Shown piece by piece: positions 9,447-18,900 of a stretch of 64,000 nucleotides of DNA (position 1 is the first letter of the stretch; every line of letters starts with the position of its first letter). The DNA lies in the NCBI GenBank assembly GCA_965115885.1, contig OZ220479.1, forward strand, positions 2,232,001 through 2,296,000, written 5' to 3'. The DNA is from BD2-11 sp965115885. GTDB taxonomy: Bacteria > Gemmatimonadota > Gemmatimonadetes > Longimicrobiales > Gaopeijiaceae. The notes below the pieces were generated by a model. That model saw nothing but the letters and a program-made list of their open reading frames with translations. It did no database searches and had not been told where the DNA came from. Both the position numbers and the translations under genes were made by a program.

Positions 9447-9956
9447 ATGCGAAGACCCCACCCGGACGAGTACCCCGCCTTCCACGAAGGCTACGTCGCA
9501 GCGGTCGAGGAACCGCTTGCGGAGACGCTCGAAAGCGACGCCGAGGAATGGCGCGACCTGCTCGCGGCCGTTCCGCCCGACAAGGAAGGTCACCGCTACG
9601 CCCCGGGGAAGTGGTCCGTCCGCGAGGTGGTGGGGCACGTCGTCGACGTCGAACGGATGTTCGGCGCGCGCGCGATGGCCTTCGCGCGCGGGGACACGTC
9701 GCGCTATCCGTCGTTCGACGAGAACGTCTACGCCGCCGAATCCGGGGCCGACCGGCGCGCCCTCGCCGATCTGGCCGAGGAGCTGTCGGCCGTCCGGCGG
9801 GCGACCGTCCTGCTGCTGCGGAGCCTGCCTGGGCACGCGTGGGATCGGCGCGGCGTGGCCGACGGAAACGAGTTCACCGTCAGAAGTCTGGCTTGGACCA
9901 TCGCGGGGCACTCGCTCCATCACCGGATAACGGTGACGGAGCGCTACTTGGCGTAG
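9447..9956 (+). CDS. DinB-family (DinB_2) metal-binding four-helix protein
   Basis: 169 residues from the chosen ATG. The text PHPDEYPAFHEGYVAAV at the start is a standard beginning for DinB_2 proteins in related bacteria, so the longer in-frame extension to 9270 (Arg/Pro rich) is rejected; a GTG at 9435 is an alternative start. The three metal ligands are visible: His in EVVGHVVDVERMF and the HxxxH-type pair in AGHSLHHR near the C-terminus, along with the conserved APGKWSVREV. Members of this superfamily include bacillithiol- or mycothiol-dependent transferases and stress proteins; the substrate here cannot be told. It is a stand-alone gene. Confidence 0.8.
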   Translation: MRRPHPDEYPAFHEGYVAAVEEPLAETLESDAEEWRDLLAAVPPDKEGHRYAPGKWSVREVVGHVVDVERMFGARAMAFARGDTSRYPSFDENVYAAESGADRRALADLAEELSAVRRATVLLLRSLPGHAWDRRGVADGNEFTVRSLAWTIAGHSLHHRITVTERYLA

Positions 9957-10778
9957 CTCGGCGGCGCAGGCGGTCGCGCCCGCCTGCGCCGCCGAAGCGC
10001 GATCCCATCCAGCGCGGGTCGATTCGGTCGCAGCGCGGTTCTCGCAGCCGGGCGAGTTCCGAGCGAATGGCTTCCGGCGGCGCGCTGCAGTTGCCGAACG
10101 AACCAGGGGGCGCGCGGAGGCGCGTCCCTGCCGCACGACGACGAAGGGTCGGCGCGCCGTCGACGACCCCCGGGGCGTTCCTCCGAGAAAAAGCCGACAT
10201 GAACACCAACGACCCTGGAAACGGCGCTCGCCGGCCGGGCGCGCCGACGTTTCATGGGCGAGGCGAGCGCCGCGCTGGGCGCCCCGCCTTGGCGCCGGGC
10301 GCGGGAATTCGGCCCCCTCCCGAGGGACCGGCGCCCTCGGATCCGTACGGCGATCTGGCCAAGCCGCCGTCCAGCGAGAATCCCCACGACCCCTCCGGCA
10401 AGGCGCCGGGGGCCACGACCGCGGCTTGGAAGCACTCGAATCGCTCTGGCTATCCGGACCGCAAGATCGCCGATCGCCACGACGTGGGCGCCGATCGGAT
10501 CATGCCGAACGCGGGTTCCGGCGAGACTCTGCGGGTCGCCGGGCCGACCTGTCCGGAGCACGACGAGAAGGTCGTCCGCGTCCTGCTCGCCGACCGCATC
10601 CGGGACATCGACGACCGGAGCGCGGTGGCCAAGCGCCGCTATCGCGACTTCGGACCGATCCGCCTCCGCAACCCCCAACGATTCGACCGGAGCGGGACGA
10701 GGCGCTCCGAAGCTCGAGGACGCGGTCGTCCGGGACTGCGGGGATCGCTCGCCGAACGTGGAACGTCCGGTCCCTGAC
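9957..10778. other. 822-bp stretch without recognised gene
   Basis: Several long frames cross this very GC-rich stretch on both strands, but all are Arg/Pro/Gly-biased and carry no motif. No RNA gene or repeat was found. It may hold decayed sequence and the promoter of the downstream ABC operon. Confidence 0.4.
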
Positions 10779-11681
10779 GTGTACGACCGACGTTCGCGAG
10801 GTCGACCGTTTCTCGGCGGTCCTTTAGCGGTCGGAGCGCTCCTCGTCGTCGGCACGCTCCCGAGCCCGTCGACCGCATCGGCTTCGGCGCCTCAGCGCGA
10901 TGTCGGTCCACCCTGTCCCCAGGACCTCGAAGTGCTCGTCGAGCGTCCCTACGCGACCTCCGCCGGGCTTCGGGCGGGCATGCGGGTGTCCGTCCGATCC
11001 GCCCCGGAGGCGAGCGGTTGTCCCGCCCGCGTCGCGGGCGTCTTCGAGACGCCCCCCGATCCGTCGCAGCTGACGGCGAGTCGCCCCCGCGTCGTGTTGC
11101 ACCTGCCGCACTTGCAGACCCTGGCCGACCGCTCCGACGAGGTCGACCATTTCACGGTTGCGCTGCGGCCCGACGTCGACGCCGCCGCCGTCGCCGACGA
11201 TCTGGCGCCGTTGCTGGTGGGCGCCCAGGCGTGGTCGACGGAGGACGTGGCGCGGCGCGCGTCGACCACGTTCCAGGTCGTGGCCCGCTTTCACGCCGCG
11301 ATCGCGGGAATCACGCTGGTGGCGGGCGGAGTCTTTCTGACGTGCATCATGGTGCTCAAGGTCCAGGAGCGGCGCGTGGCCGTCTCGGCCGCCAGGCTGG
11401 CCGGCGTTCCCCGTCGCATCCTCCTGGGCTGGACGGTCGCCGAAGCGGCGCTCCTGTCGAGCGTGGGAGGGGTCGCCGGGCTGGGCGTCGGTCTCGGAGC
11501 GTCGTGGATCGTGAACGCGCATTACCAGCGCGTGTACGACACCACGCTGGCGTTTTCCCGCGTCACGGGCGAGATCGCGTTGCAGGCGCTCGGCTTGGCG
11601 ACGCTCCTGGGCATGGGCGCGGGCCTGATCGCGAGCTATCGGTTGCTCAAGGGCGATCCTCTGCGGGAGGTCGCGCGGTAG
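10779..11681 (+). CDS. FtsX-like ABC transporter permease
   Basis: About 300 residues from a GTG at 10779, chosen because the text upstream is low-complexity and the hydrophobic N-terminal anchor (FLGGPLAVGALLVVGTL) follows directly. Then comes a periplasmic MacB-type domain of about 130 residues, and three C-terminal membrane segments (near AAIAGITLVAGGVFLTCIMVL, EAALLSSVGGVAGLGVGLG and IALQALGLATLLGMGAGLI). This is the one-plus-three FtsX layout. It is the first gene of an operon with a second permease, an ATPase and an FtsX-AttH fusion, so it likely acts in the inner membrane on a lipid, lipoprotein or lipophilic compound. The start is uncertain. Confidence 0.7.
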   Translation: MYDRRSRGRPFLGGPLAVGALLVVGTLPSPSTASASAPQRDVGPPCPQDLEVLVERPYATSAGLRAGMRVSVRSAPEASGCPARVAGVFETPPDPSQLTASRPRVVLHLPHLQTLADRSDEVDHFTVALRPDVDAAAVADDLAPLLVGAQAWSTEDVARRASTTFQVVARFHAAIAGITLVAGGVFLTCIMVLKVQERRVAVSAARLAGVPRRILLGWTVAEAALLSSVGGVAGLGVGLGASWIVNAHYQRVYDTTLAFSRVTGEIALQALGLATLLGMGAGLIASYRLLKGDPLREVAR

Positions 11682-11712
11682 GCGGCGTCGCCCGTCGCGG
11701 GAGATTCGACTC

Positions 11713-12909
11713 ATGCTCCTTCGCAACGCGGTTCGAGAGCTCCGACACCGCCCCCTGCGCGCGACGCTCGCGGCGGGCGGGGTGGCCGTCGCCATGGCGA
11801 TGCTCACCGACATGACGATGCTGAGCGGCGGAATCGGAAAGAGCTTCGGCGCCTTGCTCGAGTCCCCGGGCTACGCGTTGCGCGTGTCGCCGCGGGGGAC
11901 GCTGCCCTTCGACACGGAAGCCACCATCGAGGGATTCGCGAGCTTGCGGGAACGCGTCGCCCGAACCGCCGGAGTGGAGACGGTGGTCCCGGTGCTGGCG
12001 GCCACCCTCGCCGTCGAGGCCAAAGATCGCGTCCCCGGCGGCGCCGCCGTCCCGACCCGCTCGCGACGGACCCTGGCCTTGGGCGTGGGCGGCGACGGGG
12101 GCCTCCATCGCCTCACGGGCGGCGAGGAGGCCACGTCCGGCGAGGTCGTCGTCAGCGAAGCCCTGGCCGAGAGCCTCGATCTGGAGATCGGGGATCCGCT
12201 CCGCCTCGCGCCGGCCCGAGGCTTCGGAAGCTGGGCGCGGGCGGCCGTGCCGCGCGTCTCCGGCACGGCCGCGTTCGTCTTCGCCGCGCGCGGCGCCGCG
12301 CCCGTCTCGATGCCGCTGGCCGACCTGCAGGCGCTCACGGATCAGGAAGACGAGGTCTCGTTCGCGATGATCGCGGCGACCGACGGGGCCGACCCGGAAG
12401 CGGTGAGGGACGACGTGGCCGCAGCGGTCCCGCGCGTCGAGGTCGTCACGCTGGAGGGAATCGTCGCCCAGGTGGATCGGCGGCTCTCCTATTTTCGGCA
12501 GTTGGCGCTGATCCTCGGGAGCGTGAGTCTTCTGGTCGCGGCCCTGTTGGTGGGCACGATCGCGGCGGTGTCGATCGGCGAACGTGCGGATCTCCTGGCC
12601 GCGCTGCGCGCGATCGGCGTCTCCCGGAGACGCATCGTCGCGGAGCTGGCCGCCGAAAGCGCCGCCATGTGCGCGATCGCGGGCACTCTCGGGCTCGGGA
12701 TCGGAGTGATCGTGGCCGGCCGCCTCGAGTCCATCCTGGCCGACTTCCCGGGCCTGCCCGTCGGGGTGAGGTTCTTCGTGTCGAGCCCGGGAGAGCTGCT
12801 CGGGTCCCTATCGCTGTTGGTGGGGTGCGGAACCCTCGCCGCGATCGCCCCGGCGTGGCGCGCGACCCGGAGGGAAGCCTCCGCGCTGCTCGAAAGCGAG
12901 GCGCGATGA
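11713..12909 (+). CDS. FtsX/MacB-like ABC transporter permease
   Basis: 398 residues. An N-terminal segment (LRATLAAGGVAVAMAMLTDM) anchors the protein; the periplasmic domain follows to about residue 255; then three C-terminal membrane helices, including LALILGSVSLLVAALLVGTIAAV and the conserved FtsX loop LAALRAIGVSRRRI, with LLVGCGTLAAIAPAWRA last. It starts 31 bp after the preceding permease and overlaps the ATPase gene by 4 bases (ATGA), so all are in one operon. Likely half of a heterodimeric permease with the upstream protein; substrate unknown. Confidence 0.85.
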   Translation: MLLRNAVRELRHRPLRATLAAGGVAVAMAMLTDMTMLSGGIGKSFGALLESPGYALRVSPRGTLPFDTEATIEGFASLRERVARTAGVETVVPVLAATLAVEAKDRVPGGAAVPTRSRRTLALGVGGDGGLHRLTGGEEATSGEVVVSEALAESLDLEIGDPLRLAPARGFGSWARAAVPRVSGTAAFVFAARGAAPVSMPLADLQALTDQEDEVSFAMIAATDGADPEAVRDDVAAAVPRVEVVTLEGIVAQVDRRLSYFRQLALILGSVSLLVAALLVGTIAAVSIGERADLLAALRAIGVSRRRIVAELAAESAAMCAIAGTLGLGIGVIVAGRLESILADFPGLPVGVRFFVSSPGELLGSLSLLVGCGTLAAIAPAWRATRREASALLESEAR

Positions 12910-13706
12910 CGGATCGGCGATCGAGCGGGGGCTCCGGTTGCGGACCGGAGCGGGAAGGACCGGGTCCGGCGGTCGTGGAGGCCGAGAGGGTGACCAGGGA
13001 GTACCGCCGAGGAAAGCAGCGCGTGAACGCGCTCAGGGGAGTGTCGGTGACGATTTCGCGGGGCGACTTCCTGGCCGTGACCGGGCCCAGCGGGTCGGGC
13101 AAGTCCACGCTGTTGCACCTTCTGGGCGGGCTGGACCTCCCGACCGGGGGCACGGTTCGGTTCCTGGGAAACGACCTCGCCCGTCTGTCGGTCGAGGCGC
13201 GCGCCCGGCTTCGGCTGCGACGGGTCGGGCTGGTGTTTCAGCGCTTCCACCTGCTTCCGATGCTGACCGCGCGGGAGAACGTCGAGCTGCCCTTGGCCGC
13301 GGCCGGAGCGAATCGCCGACTCAGGCGCGAACGGGCGACGGTCGTCCTCGAGCGGGTGGGCTTGGGGGATCGGCTGAATCACCGACCCGGCGAGCTTTCG
13401 GGCGGCCAGTGCCAACGCGTGGCCATTGCGCGCGCCTTGGCCAACCGACCCGCACTCGTCCTGGCGGACGAGCCGACGGGCGAGCTCGACCGGGCGACGT
13501 CCGGGCGAATTCTGGACCTCTTTCGGCAACTCAACGAAGAGGGAGCCACCCTCGTGGTGGCCACCCACGACCCCGACCTCGCGGCGGGCGCCCTCCGACG
13601 GATCGAAGTGGTCGACGGGTCGGTCGAGGGGCCATGCGGAGGGAATCGTGCGGCGAGGACGGGATTCGCGGCCTCGGCGCCGGGAAGGACGGGTTCGCTC
13701 GGATGA
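12906..13706 (+). CDS. ABC transporter ATP-binding protein (MacB/LolD type)
   Basis: 266 residues from the ATG that overlaps the previous stop (ATGA). All nucleotide-binding motifs are present: Walker A GPSGSGKST, Q-loop VFQRFHLLP, signature LSGGQCQRVAIARAL, Walker B LVLADEPTGELD and His switch VATHD. The closest class is the LolD/MacB family that powers FtsX-type permeases. The C-terminal tail past the ATPase core is Arg/Gly-rich and lacks a motif. It ends in a 4-base overlap with the next gene, which confirms operon membership. Confidence 0.92.
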   Translation: MTDRRSSGGSGCGPEREGPGPAVVEAERVTREYRRGKQRVNALRGVSVTISRGDFLAVTGPSGSGKSTLLHLLGGLDLPTGGTVRFLGNDLARLSVEARARLRLRRVGLVFQRFHLLPMLTARENVELPLAAAGANRRLRRERATVVLERVGLGDRLNHRPGELSGGQCQRVAIARALANRPALVLADEPTGELDRATSGRILDLFRQLNEEGATLVVATHDPDLAAGALRRIEVVDGSVEGPCGGNRAARTGFAASAPGRTGSLG

Positions 13707-15196
13707 TCGGCCGCCTCGTTTGGGCTTCCTTCCGTCGGCGCCCGGTCCACGGTTCGCTTCTGCTGGGCGGCTACGCCATGGGAGTGGGCGTCACCGTCGT
13801 CCTGCTTTCCATCGGCGGAGCGCTCTTGGAACAGGCCCGGGACAAGGAGCTCCTGGGCGGCGGCGATCTCGCGGTTCTGCCGGCTGGAATCGACCTGGAG
13901 ACGCTGAAGACCGGCGGCACGAGCTCCATGTTCCACTCCATCGACCAAGCGACGCTTCTGTATCGGGACGTTCTGGCCGGACCCCGACTTCGGGACCGGG
14001 TCGCGGCCGTCGCTCCGTGGATCGACGGCGAGCTGCTCTACCTGGAGTCGGATTCGGGGCTGGTGGCCGTCTCCGCCGCCGCCACGATCCCCAGCCTCGC
14101 GGAGCGGCTGGGCGCGGCGCCCGACTTGATCGACGGACGCTGGAGCGACGTCGAGGCCGATCGCCTCTGGCGGGATCCGACGGACGCCGAACTGTATCGC
14201 TCCATCGACGCCCTGCACGTTCCCACCGGCCCCGCCGCGCAGGACTCGACGTGGGCGGAGTGGCACTACTTCAACGCGCTCGTTCCCGGCTCCGGATGGC
14301 TCTACATCACCTACATGATCGGCGGGAGGTTCTCCGACGGCCGCTGGGGCGGCCGCCTCCTGGCCACACGGGTGGAGCCCGGCGCGGACGACCGGGTCTA
14401 CGAATCGACGGTCGACGCGAGCGAGGTCGAGTTCGCGGCCGGGCTTCCCGACCTCGCGATCGGGCGCTCCAGCGTGACGGTCGGCGCGGACGGCGCGTAC
14501 CGGTTGATCGCCGAGATCCCCGCCGTGCGGGGGAGCGACGTCCTCGCCGTGGACTTGACCGTCGCCTCGCCGCATCGGCGCTACCTGCCGCCCGTCGACG
14601 TCGGCGGCGAACGGGTCCTGTCGGGCTACGTCGTCCCGATGCTGGACGCGCGGGCGAGCGGCCGGATCTGCGAAGGCGCGCGTTGCCGGACCGTGAACGG
14701 CTCCCGGGCCTATCACGACCACAACTGGGGCACTTGGTCCGCGGTGACTTGGGACTGGGGGCAAGCGCGCACCGGGGAGTACTCGGTGCTCTACGGGGGC
14801 GTGACGGTCGCGGACTCGGCGGGAGCGGCCAGGGCGGCGGGTCCGCGCTTCCTCTATCTGGTCGACGATCTGGGCTTCGCCGGCGTGCTGCCCATCCGAA
14901 CGGTCGCCACCGCGTGGTCGAACTCCGGACCGGGCGCCGCGCCCGAGTCCATCTCGGTCGTCGCCGCCATCGGGGCGGACTCGCTGACGCTGCATGCGAG
15001 CGTCGACCACGCGCGCGCCACTTCGGTCCCGACCGGGGGCGGGGGCGCCATGGGCGACGCCGTCTTCTTTCAGCTGCGGGGCGACGCCACGCTGACGGGC
15101 CGCCTGAGAGGCGCCGCTCTCCACGAGCGGGGCGACGGGTTCTTCGAGACGTGGTGCACGGACTGCACGGCCTCGGCGCAGGAGGACCCGCCGTGA
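13703..15196 (+). CDS. FtsX-like N-terminal segment fused to AttH/CrtC lipocalin-like domain
   Basis: 497 residues. The start overlaps the ATPase stop (ATGA). The first ~110 residues look like the N-terminus of an FtsX permease (membrane segment GSLLLGGYAMGVGVTVVLLSIGGALL, then a short MacB-like periplasmic part), but no C-terminal FtsX helices follow. From about residue 175 onward the protein reads as the double-lipocalin AttH/CrtC fold, with HYFNALVPGSGWLYI and the hallmark AYHDHNWGTW. CrtC and tocopherol-cyclase relatives bind long isoprenoid or lipid ligands. In this operon it is probably an extracytoplasmic ligand-handling subunit. Last gene of the operon; a degenerate helicase fragment begins right behind it. 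Confidence 0.75.
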   Translation: MIGRLVWASFRRRPVHGSLLLGGYAMGVGVTVVLLSIGGALLEQARDKELLGGGDLAVLPAGIDLETLKTGGTSSMFHSIDQATLLYRDVLAGPRLRDRVAAVAPWIDGELLYLESDSGLVAVSAAATIPSLAERLGAAPDLIDGRWSDVEADRLWRDPTDAELYRSIDALHVPTGPAAQDSTWAEWHYFNALVPGSGWLYITYMIGGRFSDGRWGGRLLATRVEPGADDRVYESTVDASEVEFAAGLPDLAIGRSSVTVGADGAYRLIAEIPAVRGSDVLAVDLTVASPHRRYLPPVDVGGERVLSGYVVPMLDARASGRICEGARCRTVNGSRAYHDHNWGTWSAVTWDWGQARTGEYSVLYGGVTVADSAGAARAAGPRFLYLVDDLGFAGVLPIRTVATAWSNSGPGAAPESISVVAAIGADSLTLHASVDHARATSVPTGGGGAMGDAVFFQLRGDATLTGRLRGAALHERGDGFFETWCTDCTASAQEDPP

Positions 15197-15227
15197 GCGG
15201 ACGGAGCGTCGGGGAGACGGCGGCCCG

Positions 15228-15840
15228 GGTGCGAACGGGCGTCTCGGAGCGGGACACGCGCAACCGACGCAAGGCGCTCGTGTTCTTCCGCCGCGCCGAC
15301 ACCGTCGAGTGGATCGCCGGGCGCTCTGGCGAGAGGATCGACGCCGATCCGCGGCCCGTCCCCCCTGCCGAGGCCGCGTCGCCGCCGGGCGGGGCACGGA
15401 TCCGTTATCGAGAAGCCGGTCGCGCCGACGCGGCGTTCGGCTTCGCGTCCGAGTCCACGGAGGCGCCGCCGGGCAAGGCGACCGACGCCTACGACGTCCC
15501 GGTCGCAACCGACGCGCTCGCCGAAGGCATGAACCTCCAGCAGTGCGGTCGGATCGCCGACCACGACCTGCCCTGGAATCCCGCGAGGGCCGGTCCAGCG
15601 GCACGGACGCATCGACCGCATCGGAAGTCCCCACGAGGAGGGGAAGCCCGAAGGGACTTCATGGCGCCCCGGGGGGTTCCAAGCCCCGGGTGTCCTCGGC
15701 GATGTCGCGGGTCGTCTCTCACGCGGAATCGCGACCGCGCCCAGGACGACATGCGCAATCGAACGCCGATTCGCCCCGTGAAGCGGACGATCCGCCCAAC
15801 GCCGACCAGGCGCGAGAGCACCCCGAAAGCCGATCCGCTT
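15228..15840 (+). repeat. Degenerate copy 1 of the helicase C-terminal region plus shared 3' tail
   Basis: Bases ~15228-15640 match 21877-22275 inside the PLD-helicase gene: RTGVSERDTRNRRKALVF, then GRADAAFGF, TEAPPGKATDAYDV and GMNLQQCGRIADHDLPWNP are all recognisable, with substitutions and a frame change after DLPWNP. The following ~190 bp (gaggggaagcccgaa... to gatccgccc...) are not helicase but are shared with the copy at 25.7-25.9 kb. It carries no start codon or complete domain and is not expected to make a working protein. Confidence 0.85.
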
Positions 15841-15925
15841 CCCCGCACGAGCTGACGCACACAAGGAAGTCGCCATCAATCACCTCGAACCCCGCGACGT
15901 CACGGTCGGAGATCGCCCGGCCCGG

Positions 15926-18900
15926 TTGTACCTGGGCAAGGGGCCGCACGCGCTCGAGGTCGTCGAGGTCCCGTTGGACGTTGACTCGGTCCGCACGGCT
16001 GCGATCAGGGCGCTTTTCAAGGATCGCTCCGCCGGACGCGCGGCGCCCGTTCTGATCGTGGTCCCGTGGGGAGACGGACGAGCGGCCGTGTGCGGCCCGA
16101 CGCAGGACAACTTGATCGAACATAGGGACGCGTCGGCAAGACAAGTCGAGACCATCCGCCAGAAGGCGTTGCAGGCGGATGACCGGCATGCGGCAATCCG
16201 GATGCTGCACCGACTGCTCCCGCAACTCGAAGAGCCGGTCCCAGGACTCCGCAACGGCGGGCTCTTCGCAATGCAGGAACTGCAGCGCGGAGTGCCGAAG
16301 CGCCGGGACTGGGCCGATGCGGTCGAGCAAGCCCGTCCGCTCAAGGCGCTTCGGAAACGCGATTTGATCAAGGGCCTCGGATTCTCGGTCGAAGACCTGC
16401 CCGGACCTGCGATGTTGCTCTTGGCCGACGACCGCAGAACCGCGATCGCCGTTCTCTTGAGCCGACCGGAGGAGATCGATTCCACGAGCTCGCGGTTCGA
16501 CGGAGTCTCCCCTGTATCCTACGCGCTGGCGAAGGCTGACCGGTACAATCTCGACTGGGTGGTCGCGGTCGCCGACGCCACGCTTCGACTCTATCCGACC
16601 AAGCCCGGCGTCGGCACCGGCCGGCGAGGACGGGTCGAGACCTTCGTCGAGATCGATCTCGACCTGCTCTCCGAAGAGCACGTCGGCTACCTCTGGTTGC
16701 TTCTGTCCGCTCCCGCTCTGTCGGAGGGAGGGAGCGTCGAGGAGATCCTCGGCGCGAGCGAGGACTACGCCGCCGATCTGGGCGGGCGGCTCCGCGAGCG
16801 CATCTACCGGGACGTGATCCCGCGACTTTCACGCGCCGTCGTCGCGGCGATGCACCCGGCGGGTCCCACCGTCGAGGACCTCGAGCGAGCCTATCAGGCG
16901 GCGCTCCGAATCCTCTTTCGTCTCCTGTTCGTCGCGTACTCGGAAGACCGCGGCCACCTGCCTTTGCACACCTCGAGGAGCTACCGAGAGCACTCGCTCA
17001 AGCGGATCGCCCAGCGCCTGGAGGAAGCCCGGCGCAGGGGCACGGCGTTCGCCGATCAGGACTCCCTCTGGTCCGAGGTCGTGCAGATCTGGGAGGCCGT
17101 GAGCCTCGGGAACCCGGGGTGGCAGGTTCCGGCGTACAACGGGGTCCTTTTCGCTTCCGACGCGGATGTCTCGGAACTCGGAGCTCGGATCGCGAAGATC
17201 TCGCTCCCCGACCGCGAGTTCGCTCCGGCGCTCGCCGCGCTGCTTCTCGATTCGACGCCGGAGGGGACCCGGGGGCCGATCGACTTCCGGTCGCTCGGCA
17301 TCCGCGAGTTCGGAACGATCTACGAGGGTTTGCTGGAAAGCGAACTCTCGCTCGCCGACGTGGACCTGACGGTCCAGACCAAGACTGGAGCTTACCTGCC
17401 GGCCAAGTCCGGCGATCGGGTCGATGTGCGTGCCGGGGAAGCGTATCTCCACAACCGCTCGGGGACCCGCAAATCCAGCGGATCCTACTACACTCCGGCG
17501 TTCGCCGTGGAGCACCTCCTCGACCGCGCGCTCGAACCTGCGCTCGACGAGCATATCGAGCGCCTCGAGGCGATGTCGGACCGGGAAGCGGGCCGGAGGT
17601 TCTTCGAATTCCGCGTCGCTGACATCGCGATGGGCTCCGGCCACTTTCTGGTCGGCGCCGTGGATCGGGTCGAGCGGCGTCTCGCCAACTACTTGGCTGC
17701 CCGGCCTCTCCCGGATGTGCGGGAAGAGTTCGCGCGGCTCCGCCGGACCGCGGAGGAACGACTTGGGGCGGGCTGGGCCGGCGACCCCATCGAAGACATC
17801 CAGTTGCTTCGCCGGCAGGTGGCTCGGCGTTGCATCTTCGGCGTGGATCTGAACCCGATGGCGGTCGAACTGGCTCAGTTGTCGCTCTGGATCCACACCT
17901 TCGTTCCCGGTCTCCCGCTCTCGCTCCTCGATCACAACTTGGTCTCAGGCAACTCGCTCGTCGGGATCGCGTCGTTCGAAGAGGCATCCGACCTGTTTCA
18001 GGTCCAGCTCAGCGCCGAGAGCGGCGGGTTTTTCGCGGTGTCCGCGCGCGAGCGACTCGAGACCGCGCGGAATCTCTCCGGGAAGCTCGCCCGGCTCACG
18101 GACGCCACCAACGCCGAGATCCGGGAAGCGCGCGAACTTTACGAACGGATGCGGGACGCGGTAAGGTCGGAAAAGCAACTCTTCACGCTCCTTGCGGCTT
18201 CGCGAACGAACGCGGAAATACGCCAGCGAATCGATCAGGGGCACGTCGCTACGAGCCAAGGCGATCTCGACCCCTCCCACGTCGAAGTGATGGAACGATT
18301 GATAGACAAGGGACGGGAAGAACTCAAGGGATTGGACGTGCTACACTTCGTGCTCGCCTTTCCCCATGTCTTCCTGAGTGCCCGCGGCGGATTCGACGCG
18401 ATCCTCGGCAATCCTCCGTGGGAGGAGGCGACAGTGGAGGAAGACGCCTTCTGGGGGCGGCACTTCCCCGGACTGCGGTCGCTTCCGCAACGGGAACAGG
18501 AGGCGGCCAAGACCCGGTACCGGCAAGAGCGGCCGGATCTCGTGGCCCGTCTCGATGAGGAAATCCAAGCTGCAGCTTCGCTCCGGCGGATCCTCACGGA
18601 GGGGGCCTTTCCGGGAATGGGGACCGGCGACCCCGACCTGTACAAGGCCTTCGTTTGGCGCTTCTGGGACCTTGTGGCGCCGGAGGGCGGTCGGATTGGC
18701 GTCGTGCTTCCCCGCTCGGCAATGGCGGCCAAGGGATCGACGGCCTTCCGCAGGAAGTTGCTGGCCGACGCCGAGATGCTGGACCTGACGATGCTGGTGA
18801 ACACCGGACGCTGGGCGTTCCCCGTTGTCCACCCCCAATACACGGTCGGACTACTGGCCATCAAGCGTTCCTCCAAGGGCAGAGAGGATCCCGAGCTTCG

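Noticed and set aside
9944..10855. Long minus-strand frames ahead of the ABC operon
   Set aside because: Pro/Arg-rich text without motifs; treated as shadow frames of very GC-rich DNA.
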